The notes under the pieces were generated by a model, which was not told the origin of the DNA, searched no databases, and saw nothing but the letters and a program-made list of their open reading frames with translations. Positions 57,568 to 64,000 of a stretch of 64,000 nt of DNA are shown piece by piece (the stretch's first letter is position 1; every line of letters begins with the position of its first letter). This DNA is from Tumebacillus_A lipolyticus. GTDB taxonomy: Bacteria > Bacillota > Bacilli > Tumebacillales > Tumebacillaceae. Position numbers and translations under genes: made by a program. The stretch spans positions 620,001 to 684,000 of the forward strand of contig NZ_JBHUIO010000002.1 in NCBI RefSeq assembly GCF_042682745.1. The letters are read 5' to 3'.

Positions 57568-58659
57568 TTATTTCGAAAGCAAGGATCGCTCGGTGCGCAG
57601 GAAGTTCGAGCGAGTGTTTTTCATTTGGTTGATGCGATCTTCCGCCATCTGGTCGGCCGCCTTGTAAGTCGGGATGCCGTCGCGCTTGGAAATGTCGAAG
57701 ATGGTGGTCATGATGTTGTAGATGTTTTCCACTTTCTTGCGTGCCAATCCCTCGTTATATCCTTCCAGCTCGACCGCGACGTTGATCAGACCGCCAGCGT
57801 TGATCACATAGTCTGGTGCGTAGTGGATGCCCATCTCGTGGATGGTGTCACCATGACGCTCCTCTTTGAGCTGGTTGTTCGCCGAGCCTGCGATCACTTT
57901 GCACTTGAATTGCGGGATCGTCTCATCGTTGATGATCGCACCCAGTGCGCACGGCGAGAAGATGTCGCACTCCACGCTGAAGATCGCATCAGGAGCGACC
58001 ACTTCTGCGCCAAACTCGCGAACGACGCGATCGAGCGATTCTTGGTTGATGTCGGTGACGATCAGCTTGGCGCCCGCTTCGTGCAGGTGTTTGCAGAGGT
58101 AGTAGCCAACGTTGCCCACGCCTTGGACAGCGACCGTCTTGCCCGCCACATCGTCTGTGCCAAACGCAGCCTTCGCCGCCGCTTGCAGACCGCGGAAGCA
58201 ACCGAGCGCGGTCATCGGGGACGGGTTGCCAGAGGAACCGTACTCCACGGAGACGCCGGTCACATGTTCAGTTTCCATGTGGATGTAGTCCATGTCGGTC
58301 ACGGTGGTGCCGACATCCTCAGCGGTGATGTAACGACCGTTCAGGGACTCGATGTAGCGTCCGAGCGAGCGGAACAGCGCTTCCGACTTGTCTGTCTTCG
58401 GGTTGCCGATCAGGACGGTCTTCCCGCCGCCGAGGTTCAAGCCCGCTGCAGCCGCTTTGTAGGTCATGCCGCGCGCCAGGCGCAGCGCATCTTCGATCGC
58501 CGCTTCTTCCGTCGCATATGTCCACATGCGGGTGCCGCCTAACGCCGGACCCAGCGTGGTATCGTGAATTGCGATAATCGCTTTCAGACCAGATGCTTCA
58601 TCATGACAGAACACCAGCTGTTCATAGTCATACTTCTCCATATATTCGAAAATTTTCAC
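57568..58659 (-). CDS. bcd: Leucine/valine (branched-chain amino acid) dehydrogenase
   Basis: A 363-aa Glu/Leu/Phe/Val dehydrogenase. It starts MKIFEYMEKYDYEQLVFCHD, and has GPALGGTRMWTYATEEAAIEDALRLARGMTYKAAAAGLNLGGGK with the catalytic Lys, AEDVGTTVTDMDYIH, and the NAD loop VAVQGVGNVGYYLCKHLHEA. It deaminates Leu, Val and Ile to 2-oxoacids for the Bkd complex. The GTG at 58659 follows AAGGGGG. It is the first gene of the operon, about 200 nt after a sigma-54 promoter. The B. subtilis partners ptb and buk are missing here. Confidence 0.95.
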   Translation of the reverse strand: MKIFEYMEKYDYEQLVFCHDEASGLKAIIAIHDTTLGPALGGTRMWTYATEEAAIEDALRLARGMTYKAAAAGLNLGGGKTVLIGNPKTDKSEALFRSLGRYIESLNGRYITAEDVGTTVTDMDYIHMETEHVTGVSVEYGSSGNPSPMTALGCFRGLQAAAKAAFGTDDVAGKTVAVQGVGNVGYYLCKHLHEAGAKLIVTDINQESLDRVVREFGAEVVAPDAIFSVECDIFSPCALGAIINDETIPQFKCKVIAGSANNQLKEERHGDTIHEMGIHYAPDYVINAGGLINVAVELEGYNEGLARKKVENIYNIMTTIFDISKRDGIPTYKAADQMAEDRINQMKNTRSNFLRTERSLLSK

Positions 58660-58873
58660 GATAGTTCCCCCTTCGAGTGTTTGGAATCACTTGGTCAATA
58701 GGTTAAGATAAGGTCTTAACAACAAGCCACACCCAAGAAACAGAATACCATAGCATCGCCTGGATGTGGTAGCGAAAGGCAGATATGGATAGTATCTGCT
58801 ACTCGCGCAACGGCTATGTCCTTTCTTCAGAAAAAAGAGAATGGACGGATGACTGTGTACGCCAATTCTATTA

Positions 58874-58890
58874 TGCAAGGATCATGCCAA
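58874..58890 (-). promoter_or_regulatory. Sigma-54 (-24/-12) promoter of the bcd-bkd operon
   Basis: The minus strand reads TTGGCATGATCCTTGCA, a near-ideal -24/-12 element. Transcription would start near 58862, leaving a ~200-nt leader before bcd. BkdR, the sigma-54 activator, is encoded directly upstream. Confidence 0.9.
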
Positions 58891-58921
58891 TTTCCCTGAA
58901 AACGGTTACAGTTCCTTTGGG

Positions 58922-58951
58922 AAAAAGAGTCTTCCCCCGCGAGAAGACTCT
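58922..58951 (-). terminator. Terminator of bkdR
   Basis: AGAGTCTTC (58926-58934) and GAAGACTCT (58943-58951) form a perfect 9-bp stem followed by TTTTT on the minus strand. It lies between the bkdR stop and the bcd sigma-54 promoter, so bcd depends on its own promoter. Confidence 0.85.
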
Positions 58952-58987
58952 GACACTCTAAAGCGTTCAAAGAGCAACGTGCAGATA

Positions 58988-59045
58988 TTTGCAGAGAATG
59001 CGCAAAAAATTGCAAGCAACAATTTGCGTATTCCCGCTCGCAAAT
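58988..59045 (-). promoter_or_regulatory. Enhancer-like repeats for BkdR upstream of bcd
   Basis: Two inverted repeats: TTTGC-N9-GCAAA (58988-59006) and ATTTGCG-N10-CGCAAAT (59022-59045). They begin about 100 bp upstream of the -24 element, the usual place for enhancer-binding protein sites. GCAAAAAATT (59002-59011) is shared with the ald upstream region. Confidence 0.6.
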
Positions 59046-59059
59046 GTGAGCGCCTCCTC

Positions 59060-61150
59060 TCACTGTATCCCATATTTGTCCAACTTATAATAGAGGCTTC
59101 GCACCGCGATCCCTAAAAGCTTGGCCGCTTCCGTCTTATTGCCTTTCGTCTTGGCGAGCACACGCTCGATGTGCTGGCGCTCCGCCTCCCCCACCACATC
59201 GTCCAGCGCGCGAACCTGCCCGTCCAAAAAAGATGCGGGCAGATCGCCCAACACGTTCTCTCGGTCTGTCGCTGTGCCCCCGACCGCTTTTCGCTCCGGC
59301 ACTTCGCCTGGCAAGATCAGATGATGCTGCTCGATCACCGTCTCCGGAAACTTCATGTTGATCATCGCGCGCCCGATCGCGTTTTCCAGCTCCCGCACGT
59401 TCCCCGGCCACGGATAGTCCTTGATCTTCGACAGGGTCCGCGAGGAGATCCGCTCCACGCTTCGCCCGTACTCCTGGTTGTACTTTTGGATCAGGCGGTT
59501 GGCGATCGCCTCCAGATCCTCTTTCCGATAGCGCAGCGGCGGAATGATGATCGGCAAGACGTTGAGCCGGTAGTAGAGGTCTTCGCGAAAGGCGCCCTGT
59601 TGGATCGCCCGCTCCAAGTTCACATTGGTCGCTGCGATCACGCGCGCATCGACGATGACCGCTTTGGCGCCCCCCACCCGCAAGATCTCCTTCTCCTGCA
59701 GCACGCGCAAGATCTTCGCCTGCATGCTCATCGACAGCTCGCCGATCTCGTCGAGAAAGATCGTGCCGCCCGACGCCTCTTCGAAAAATCCTTTCTTCCC
59801 GCCGCGCTTCGCCCCGGTGAATGCCCCCTCTTCATAGCCGAACAGCTCCGATTCGAGCAAGCTTTCGGAGATCGCCGCGCAGTTGACGCGAATAAACTGG
59901 TTGTACTTGCGCTCGCTGTCGTTGTGAATCGCATGGGCGAACAGCTCTTTCCCCGTGCCCGATTCGCCGCGCAACAGGACGGTCGCCGGAGTCTGGGCCG
60001 CTTTATGAGCTTGTTCGATCGCCATGATCATCTCGTTGGAAGTGCCGATGATATCATCAAAGGTATATTTCGCTTCCAGCTTTCTTATGAGTTGCTTCGC
60101 TTGCTTCAGCTCTTCGGTCAGCTTCTTGATCTCCGAAATATCATGAATGATGCCGACCGAACCTTTTAGCGAACCGTCCACTTCGATCGGCGCCACATTG
60201 ACCAGCACTTCCTTGCTCTTCGGGCCGAGCTTCATGCTGACGCCGCGCACCGGCTTGCGGGTGTGCAGCACCTTCATGTGCATCGAATCCCCTTCGGCGA
60301 TGTCCGCATCGGCCGGCTTGCCGATGATCTCCTGCTCGCTCAGCCCGGTCAGCCGCGTGTAGGCCGGATTGATCATAATGCCGCGCCCTTCTGTGTCGAC
60401 GACGGAGATCGCATCTTGGGTCGAATTGATGATCGCCTGCAACAGCTCTTGAATTTCCTTGAGGTTGGTCACCTCTTCTGCCAACTGCTGCACTTCGGTG
60501 ATATCGCGGAAGACGGCCACCGCCCCCACCACTTTTCCGTTGCTGTCGAGCACCGGCACCCGGTTGGTGATGATCCGCGTGTTTCGAAAGTTTTGCAGCT
60601 GGTTCAGCTCCGGCTCTCCCGTTTGCAAAACGACGTGCAGGCGCGAGTTGGGCACGACTTCGCTCGCCAGCTTGCCGATCATCTCCTCCGCTTCGCCGCC
60701 CGTCAACCGCTGAGCGGCCGCGTTGTACAAGGTGATGATCCCTTCCGCATTGATGGCGATCATCGCATCGTGCGTCGAGTTTAAGACCACCTGCAACTCC
60801 TGACGCGACACGGTCAGCTGATCGATCAGCTCCTCCTTTTCTAACAGCAGGTGCATCATCAGGGAAGCGATCGCCCCTGGAACGAGCGTCGTGCCCTTCG
60901 GCAAAAGCTCGGCGATCTTCCGGTTGATCTGTCCATCCCCCGTCGCCTCGATCACCACGTCGACCGAGTCGTTCAGATAGTCTTGGTACTTCTCTCCGGT
61001 GATCACGCCTAACTCCCGTGCGAGGGCGAGCCCCGGCGCATGCGGGTTGATGTCGACAATCCCGACGATTCGCACTTTCGCCAAGTCTTGAAAAGCGCGC
61101 AACATAGCGGTCCCCCCACGGCCCGCTCCCACGATCAAGATGTTGATCAA
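59060..61150 (-). CDS. bkdR: Sigma-54-dependent activator BkdR with N-terminal Rossmann-like domain
   Basis: A ~696-aa enhancer-binding protein. Residues ~1-115 look like a nucleotide-binding Rossmann fold (ILIVGAGRGGTAMLRAFQDL, VRIVGIVDINPHAPGLALAR, VDVVIEATGD). Two PAS domains follow (~130-235 and ~250-355). The AAA+ domain has GESGTGKELFAHAIH (Walker A), the sigma-54 contact GAFTGA, GGTIFLDEIGEL and PWPGNVRELENAIGRAM. A Fis-type helix-turn-helix ends the protein (GNKTEAAKLLGIAVRSLYYK). It activates the bkd operon. The TTG at 61150 lies 9 nt after GTGGGG; the ATG at 61159 abuts that site. Small-molecule or NAD(P)(H) sensing by the N-terminus is an inference. Confidence 0.93.
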   Translation of the reverse strand: MINILIVGAGRGGTAMLRAFQDLAKVRIVGIVDINPHAPGLALARELGVITGEKYQDYLNDSVDVVIEATGDGQINRKIAELLPKGTTLVPGAIASLMMHLLLEKEELIDQLTVSRQELQVVLNSTHDAMIAINAEGIITLYNAAAQRLTGGEAEEMIGKLASEVVPNSRLHVVLQTGEPELNQLQNFRNTRIITNRVPVLDSNGKVVGAVAVFRDITEVQQLAEEVTNLKEIQELLQAIINSTQDAISVVDTEGRGIMINPAYTRLTGLSEQEIIGKPADADIAEGDSMHMKVLHTRKPVRGVSMKLGPKSKEVLVNVAPIEVDGSLKGSVGIIHDISEIKKLTEELKQAKQLIRKLEAKYTFDDIIGTSNEMIMAIEQAHKAAQTPATVLLRGESGTGKELFAHAIHNDSERKYNQFIRVNCAAISESLLESELFGYEEGAFTGAKRGGKKGFFEEASGGTIFLDEIGELSMSMQAKILRVLQEKEILRVGGAKAVIVDARVIAATNVNLERAIQQGAFREDLYYRLNVLPIIIPPLRYRKEDLEAIANRLIQKYNQEYGRSVERISSRTLSKIKDYPWPGNVRELENAIGRAMINMKFPETVIEQHHLILPGEVPERKAVGGTATDRENVLGDLPASFLDGQVRALDDVVGEAERQHIERVLAKTKGNKTEAAKLLGIAVRSLYYKLDKYGIQ

Positions 61151-61300
61151 TGTTACCATCCCCACTCTATGTACTGTTGCAACTCGATCGAACACGATCT
61201 GCAAACGAATGCTGACATGAAAAAAATTGCACACTGTTTTTTCTCGCTTCGACATTCAGTTTCTGAAATCCTGCATGGAGCCGGTCGACACTATCGCTTC

Positions 61301-61329
61301 TTGTGAACCCTTATCAGATGCGGTATAGT
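61301..61329 (+). promoter_or_regulatory. Sigma-A promoter of the DUF2627 gene
   Basis: TTGTGA (61301-61306), 17 nt and TATAGT (61324-61329), ~40 nt before the ATG at 61371. The divergent bkdR start is at 61150; the region between also has a TTGCACACTG motif near 61227 that resembles part of the ald palindrome. Confidence 0.65.
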
Positions 61330-61370
61330 GAACTTGAATCTATTGCCATTGTCGAAAGGGCGAGACTTAC

Positions 61371-61613
61371 ATGCTTGGAAAACTGATCGTCTGGGGAATC
61401 TTACTCGGTGTTTTTATAGTGTCCGGCTATGGACTTAACCTGATACGCATCGCAATCGTTGACAAGATGGCTCATCCGGACGCGGTCATCTGGTGGAAAA
61501 TGCTGATCGGCGCAGTCCTGATGACCGGCGGGATCACCTTTCTCGGCGGTTTTGTCTTCTATCGGGACAAAAAGCGCGGCAAGGTCAAACCTCCCGCTTG
61601 GAAAACCAAATAG
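61371..61613 (+). CDS. yqzF: YqzF-like DUF2627 membrane protein
   Basis: An 80-aa protein with two membrane helices (KLIVWGILLGVFIVSGYGLN and WKMLIGAVLMTGGITFLGGF) and a basic tail RDKKRGKVKPPAWKTK. It matches DUF2627, whose B. subtilis member YqzF is also encoded next to bkdR. Function unknown. It is followed 27 bp later by a lipoprotein gene on the same strand. Confidence 0.85.
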   Translation: MLGKLIVWGILLGVFIVSGYGLNLIRIAIVDKMAHPDAVIWWKMLIGAVLMTGGITFLGGFVFYRDKKRGKVKPPAWKTK

Positions 61614-61640
61614 CCCACTGCTGAAGGAGGCGTTTGCTCG

Positions 61641-62024
61641 ATGAAAAAGCGATCTGCCCTCATCATCGTGACAACTTTGCTGTTCCTCGCGTCAGGCTGC
61701 TCGTTCGACTCGGAGCGAGAAGCTTTGACCCAGAAGGCGAACGAGTTGAAGCAAAAAGCACAGGACACTTTGCAGCAACTGAAAGAAGATGCAGCCCTTC
61801 AGAAAAAACTGATGGAGTCTGCCAACGTGGGTCAGGAGAAGGTCCATCAGTTTTTGACCAGCGTCATGGAGGAGCCGATCGTGCAACAGGCGATCGATCA
61901 GCTCGGATACGACGCGGTGATCAACATCATTTCAGAACAGGTTTCAGAAAATGGCGGCTCGCTCAGCGAAGCTTCGCTGAACAAGATCAAAGAGGAGCTG
62001 GCCAAGCGCGTGCAGGCGCAATGA
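61641..62024 (+). CDS. Small coiled-coil lipoprotein
   Basis: A 127-aa protein. The N-terminus KKRSALIIVTTLLFLASGCS has a lipobox (LASGC), so the mature protein should start at the lipid-modified Cys20. The region EREALTQKANELKQKAQDTL is a likely coiled coil. The C-terminal ~60 residues resemble the short helical domain seen in GerD-like and other spore lipoproteins, but I cannot assign it. GAAGGAGG precedes the ATG. It forms a small operon with the DUF2627 gene. Confidence 0.75.
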   Translation: MKKRSALIIVTTLLFLASGCSFDSEREALTQKANELKQKAQDTLQQLKEDAALQKKLMESANVGQEKVHQFLTSVMEEPIVQQAIDQLGYDAVINIISEQVSENGGSLSEASLNKIKEELAKRVQAQ

Positions 62025-62042
62025 GCGCTCCCTGCCACATCG

Positions 62043-62086
62043 CAGAAAAGCGGATGCCCCGAGTTCGGAGAGCATCCGCTTTTCTG
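62043..62086 (+). terminator. Terminator of the lipoprotein gene
   Basis: CAGAAAAGCGGATGC (62043-62057) and GCATCCGCTTTTCTG (62072-62086) form a perfect 15-bp stem followed by TTTT, 18 bp after the stop. Confidence 0.9.
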
Positions 62087-62142
62087 TTTTGCGGCGCAGT
62101 CAGGAAGCGCCTCGGACGAACCGCCCGCTCAAAAAGGATAGC

Positions 62143-62187
62143 AAAACCCCCGCCAACCACAAAAACTGTGGTTGGCGGGGGTTTTTT
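62143..62187. terminator. Bidirectional terminator before the PKS gene end
   Basis: The arm 62143-62161 (starting AAAACCCCCGCC) pairs perfectly with 62167-62184, loop AAAAC, with T-runs on both sides. It serves the minus-strand PKS gene. The 62025-62263 gap holds only the two terminators. Confidence 0.88.
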
Positions 62188-62263
62188 GGCTACTGACAGC
62201 GCGCTGCATGTTGTGATCGATCTGATCGCGCCTTCAGCTTCCTGCATTCTTGATCATGTGCGC

Positions 62264-64000
62264 TCAACCTGAAGCGTTGATCACAATCGCTTCTGCGGTG
62301 TGACGCTTGATAAATTCACCGACTACTCGGTTGAACGTTTCAGCATGTGTGTAGCTGGGCGCATGTCCTGCACCCTCGATTTCGCAGTAGGTGGAACCTG
62401 CGATCTGCTCATGCAACCGTTTTGATTCGGCCGGATCGACCACTTGATCCGCTTGCCCCACGACGATCAGCGTCGGCGTTCGAATCGCCGCCAGATATTC
62501 GCTGGTCGACGGGCCCTGATCCGCATAGACCTGCGCATAATGAAGAGCGTGCGCGTTTGAAGCTTCCCAGTTGGCGATCTCCTCATAATGATCGACTGCG
62601 CCGATGTTGGCAAAATCTTGTTTCACTTTCTCCTTGAGCGGGATGTTCTCATCCTGCTGCGTCTGGATAAAGGAGCTGACCAGCGTCAGCGAGGCAATGC
62701 GCTGCGGTTGTTGTTCAGCCAACACCTGGCCGACTTGGCCTCCCCACGAGCTTCCGACCACATGGACAGGCTCACCGATGGCTAAGCGATCCAACACCTC
62801 GATCAGAACCTGCGCGACCCCGACAAGGCTGAAATCTTCACCGCCTTCGCTCAGTCCAAAACCTGGGCTGTGAATCACGACGATGCGGTGATCTCTCGCC
62901 CATTCCTCGATCTGCGGGAGCCATTGTGGCGCGGTATATCCGAACCCGGGGATCAAGAGTATCGTCGGTCCCTGTCCGGTCATCACCACTTCCATGTTCT
63001 TCGCAGACGGCGTGTCGAGCAGGAAATGCACCAGCTGCTCGCGCGGTCGAGCTGCCAACGATTCCGGCTGCACTCGCTCGATCACCTGCGGAGCCATACC
63101 TTTTTCGCGGATCGTCTTCCAATAGTTTGTAAACTCCTCGCGCAGCGGTACGCCGCTCAGTTGCAGGATGCGCGCTTCTGCTTCACGAGGTGCATCGGAG
63201 TTGCGCTCACGCTTCGCTCCGAACAGATCTTCGAGCACCACCTGTTCCACCACATCTGCCGGATCGGCGCTGCCAAACTTTTCTGCGACGATGTCTGGCA
63301 TCTCGGTCAGGAAAAACTCGCTCAGCCTCGCAAGCGTTGGATGATCGAACAGCAAAGTGGCTGGCAGCTTGCCAAACTCTTTCTCGAACTGCTTGTTCAG
63401 CTCCATCACGACGAGCGAATCGACACCGTACTGTTCAAACTCTGTCTGCCGATCGAGCTTGGATCGGTCGATGCGCAGCACTTCGGAGAAGATCGTCTCG
63501 ACAAACTCCTGCACCGCTTCCTCTTTCGTTTTGCCCGTGCCCCGCGTCGCTGTGCTCGCAGGTTGCTCCGTTTGCACCGCCTGTTTTGCAACGCTCGTCT
63601 GCACAGCGCGCTCCGTCTGGATCGCCTTGCGATCTTGCCAGACGAGGCCGTCGCTTTCGCCAACGATGACAGTCTGACCCGATTCGTCCGCTTGCTGGCC
63701 GCTCAAACCAAAGACTTTCGCCTGACCAAATCCGTGTTCGGCCAACACTTCCTGCCATTTTTTCGCGCTGAGCAACGGAGAATGCTCCAACCGCTGCTCC
63801 GCATCCTCATAGAGCCACCAACCGCTGGTCATCCCAAAGGTCAACGTCGCAAAATCTTGGACTGCTGTCGCTTCGTTGATCACGATCAAGCCGTTCTTCT
63901 TGAGCAGCTTTTTCGCTTGGCCGAGGGTGTTGGCGATCCGCTTGGTCGCATGGAGCACGTTGGTCGCCAGGATCAGGTCGATCCGATTCGGCTCAAACCC
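62264..64000 (-). CDS. C-terminal part of a PKS: methyltransferase, carrier domain and alpha/beta-hydrolase
   Basis: The frame is open to the window edge, so this is the last ~578 residues of a larger protein. It begins inside a C-methyltransferase domain (IDLILATNVLHATKRI, LLKKNGLIVINE, FGMTSGWWLYED). After a Gln/Thr-rich linker a carrier domain follows with the phosphopantetheine serine in EQYGVDSLVVMELNKQFEKE. After another linker there is an alpha/beta-hydrolase of ~280 residues: ILLIPGFGYTAPQW, nucleophile elbow VVGSSWGGQVGQVL, acid Asp in VVGQADQVVDP and His in IEGAGHAPSYTHAE. The hydrolase probably releases the product, replacing an ordinary thioesterase. Methylation at the alpha carbon is expected. 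It belongs to a PKS or mixed cluster beyond 64000. Confidence 0.88.
   Translation of the reverse strand, partial: GFEPNRIDLILATNVLHATKRIANTLGQAKKLLKKNGLIVINEATAVQDFATLTFGMTSGWWLYEDAEQRLEHSPLLSAKKWQEVLAEHGFGQAKVFGLSGQQADESGQTVIVGESDGLVWQDRKAIQTERAVQTSVAKQAVQTEQPASTATRGTGKTKEEAVQEFVETIFSEVLRIDRSKLDRQTEFEQYGVDSLVVMELNKQFEKEFGKLPATLLFDHPTLARLSEFFLTEMPDIVAEKFGSADPADVVEQVVLEDLFGAKRERNSDAPREAEARILQLSGVPLREEFTNYWKTIREKGMAPQVIERVQPESLAARPREQLVHFLLDTPSAKNMEVVMTGQGPTILLIPGFGYTAPQWLPQIEEWARDHRIVVIHSPGFGLSEGGEDFSLVGVAQVLIEVLDRLAIGEPVHVVGSSWGGQVGQVLAEQQPQRIASLTLVSSFIQTQQDENIPLKEKVKQDFANIGAVDHYEEIANWEASNAHALHYAQVYADQGPSTSEYLAAIRTPTLIVVGQADQVVDPAESKRLHEQIAGSTYCEIEGAGHAPSYTHAETFNRVVGEFIKRHTAEAIVINASG

Overview
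The window comes from an endospore-forming Firmicute of the order Bacillales. It carries spoIIA-sigF, spoVA, spoIIM, dacF, an mciZ-like gene and fur-yqzK-xerD-deoB-pdp in an order close to Bacillus subtilis. Base composition is moderately GC-rich, GTG and TTG starts are common, and Alicyclobacillaceae-like content (for example Tumebacillus) is my best guess from memory, not something the sequence proves. Most genes are on the minus strand. No rRNA, tRNA, insertion sequence, prophage or CRISPR array was seen.

Layout. 0-6 kb: spoVAC-VAD-VAEB-VAEA-VAF and spoIIAA-spoIIAB-sigF, separated by a terminator and a sigma-G-like promoter; spoVAA and spoVAB are absent. 6-20.5 kb: an accessory block sitting where B. 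subtilis has dacF directly next to spoIIAA. It holds a TlpA/ResA-like thioredoxin, a CWB2-type protein, an XRE-TPR regulator, a 14-TM efflux pump with an attenuator-like leader, csoR-copA-copZ, a 556-bp hexamer/heptamer satellite, a 6-TM chemoreceptor, a TetR-controlled membrane operon and recQ. 20.5-34.4 kb: a conserved core (dacF, DUF1540, pdp, deoB, xerD, yqzK, ald, fur, a HEAT protein, an RNHCP protein, spoIIM, EndoQ-like, nudF, mciZ-like, DUF3866, M20 peptidase). 34.5-44.6 kb: a TauE-type transporter, a zinc-ribbon protein, a chemoreceptor, a second M20 peptidase, the methylmalonyl-CoA operon and trpS. 44.8-50.8 kb: an orphan single-module NRPS with a terminal reductase, then a third chemoreceptor. 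50.9-61.2 kb: bcd-lpdV-bkdAA-bkdAB-bkdB-lipA-lipB under the sigma-54 activator BkdR. 61.4-62 kb: a yqzF-like gene and a lipoprotein. 62.3-64 kb: the 3' end of a PKS gene that runs off the window.

How it works together. Branched-chain amino acids are deaminated by Bcd, oxidised by the Bkd complex and lipoylated through LipB/LipA. Propionyl-CoA from valine and isoleucine can be routed to succinyl-CoA by the carboxylase subunit, epimerase and split mutase at 39-43 kb. Both bcd and ald (alanine dehydrogenase) have textbook -24/-12 sigma-54 promoters and upstream enhancer-like repeats that share a 10-mer. This points to one sigma-54 amino-acid-catabolism regulon, possibly run by BkdR. Three sporulation-type genes (spoVAC, dacF, DUF1540) share a GHATR-N18-CATnnTA promoter geometry expected of sigma-F/sigma-G.

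Most unusual items: the two-variant heptamer array at 14.3-14.8 kb; the efflux leader with a three-codon uORF and an intrinsic terminator; the sigma-54 control of ald; the orphan NRPS that starts in the middle of a condensation domain; and the TetR site that is a perfect 20-bp palindrome immediately downstream of a promoter. All coordinates were read by eye, and start sites were chosen on ribosome-binding-site spacing.
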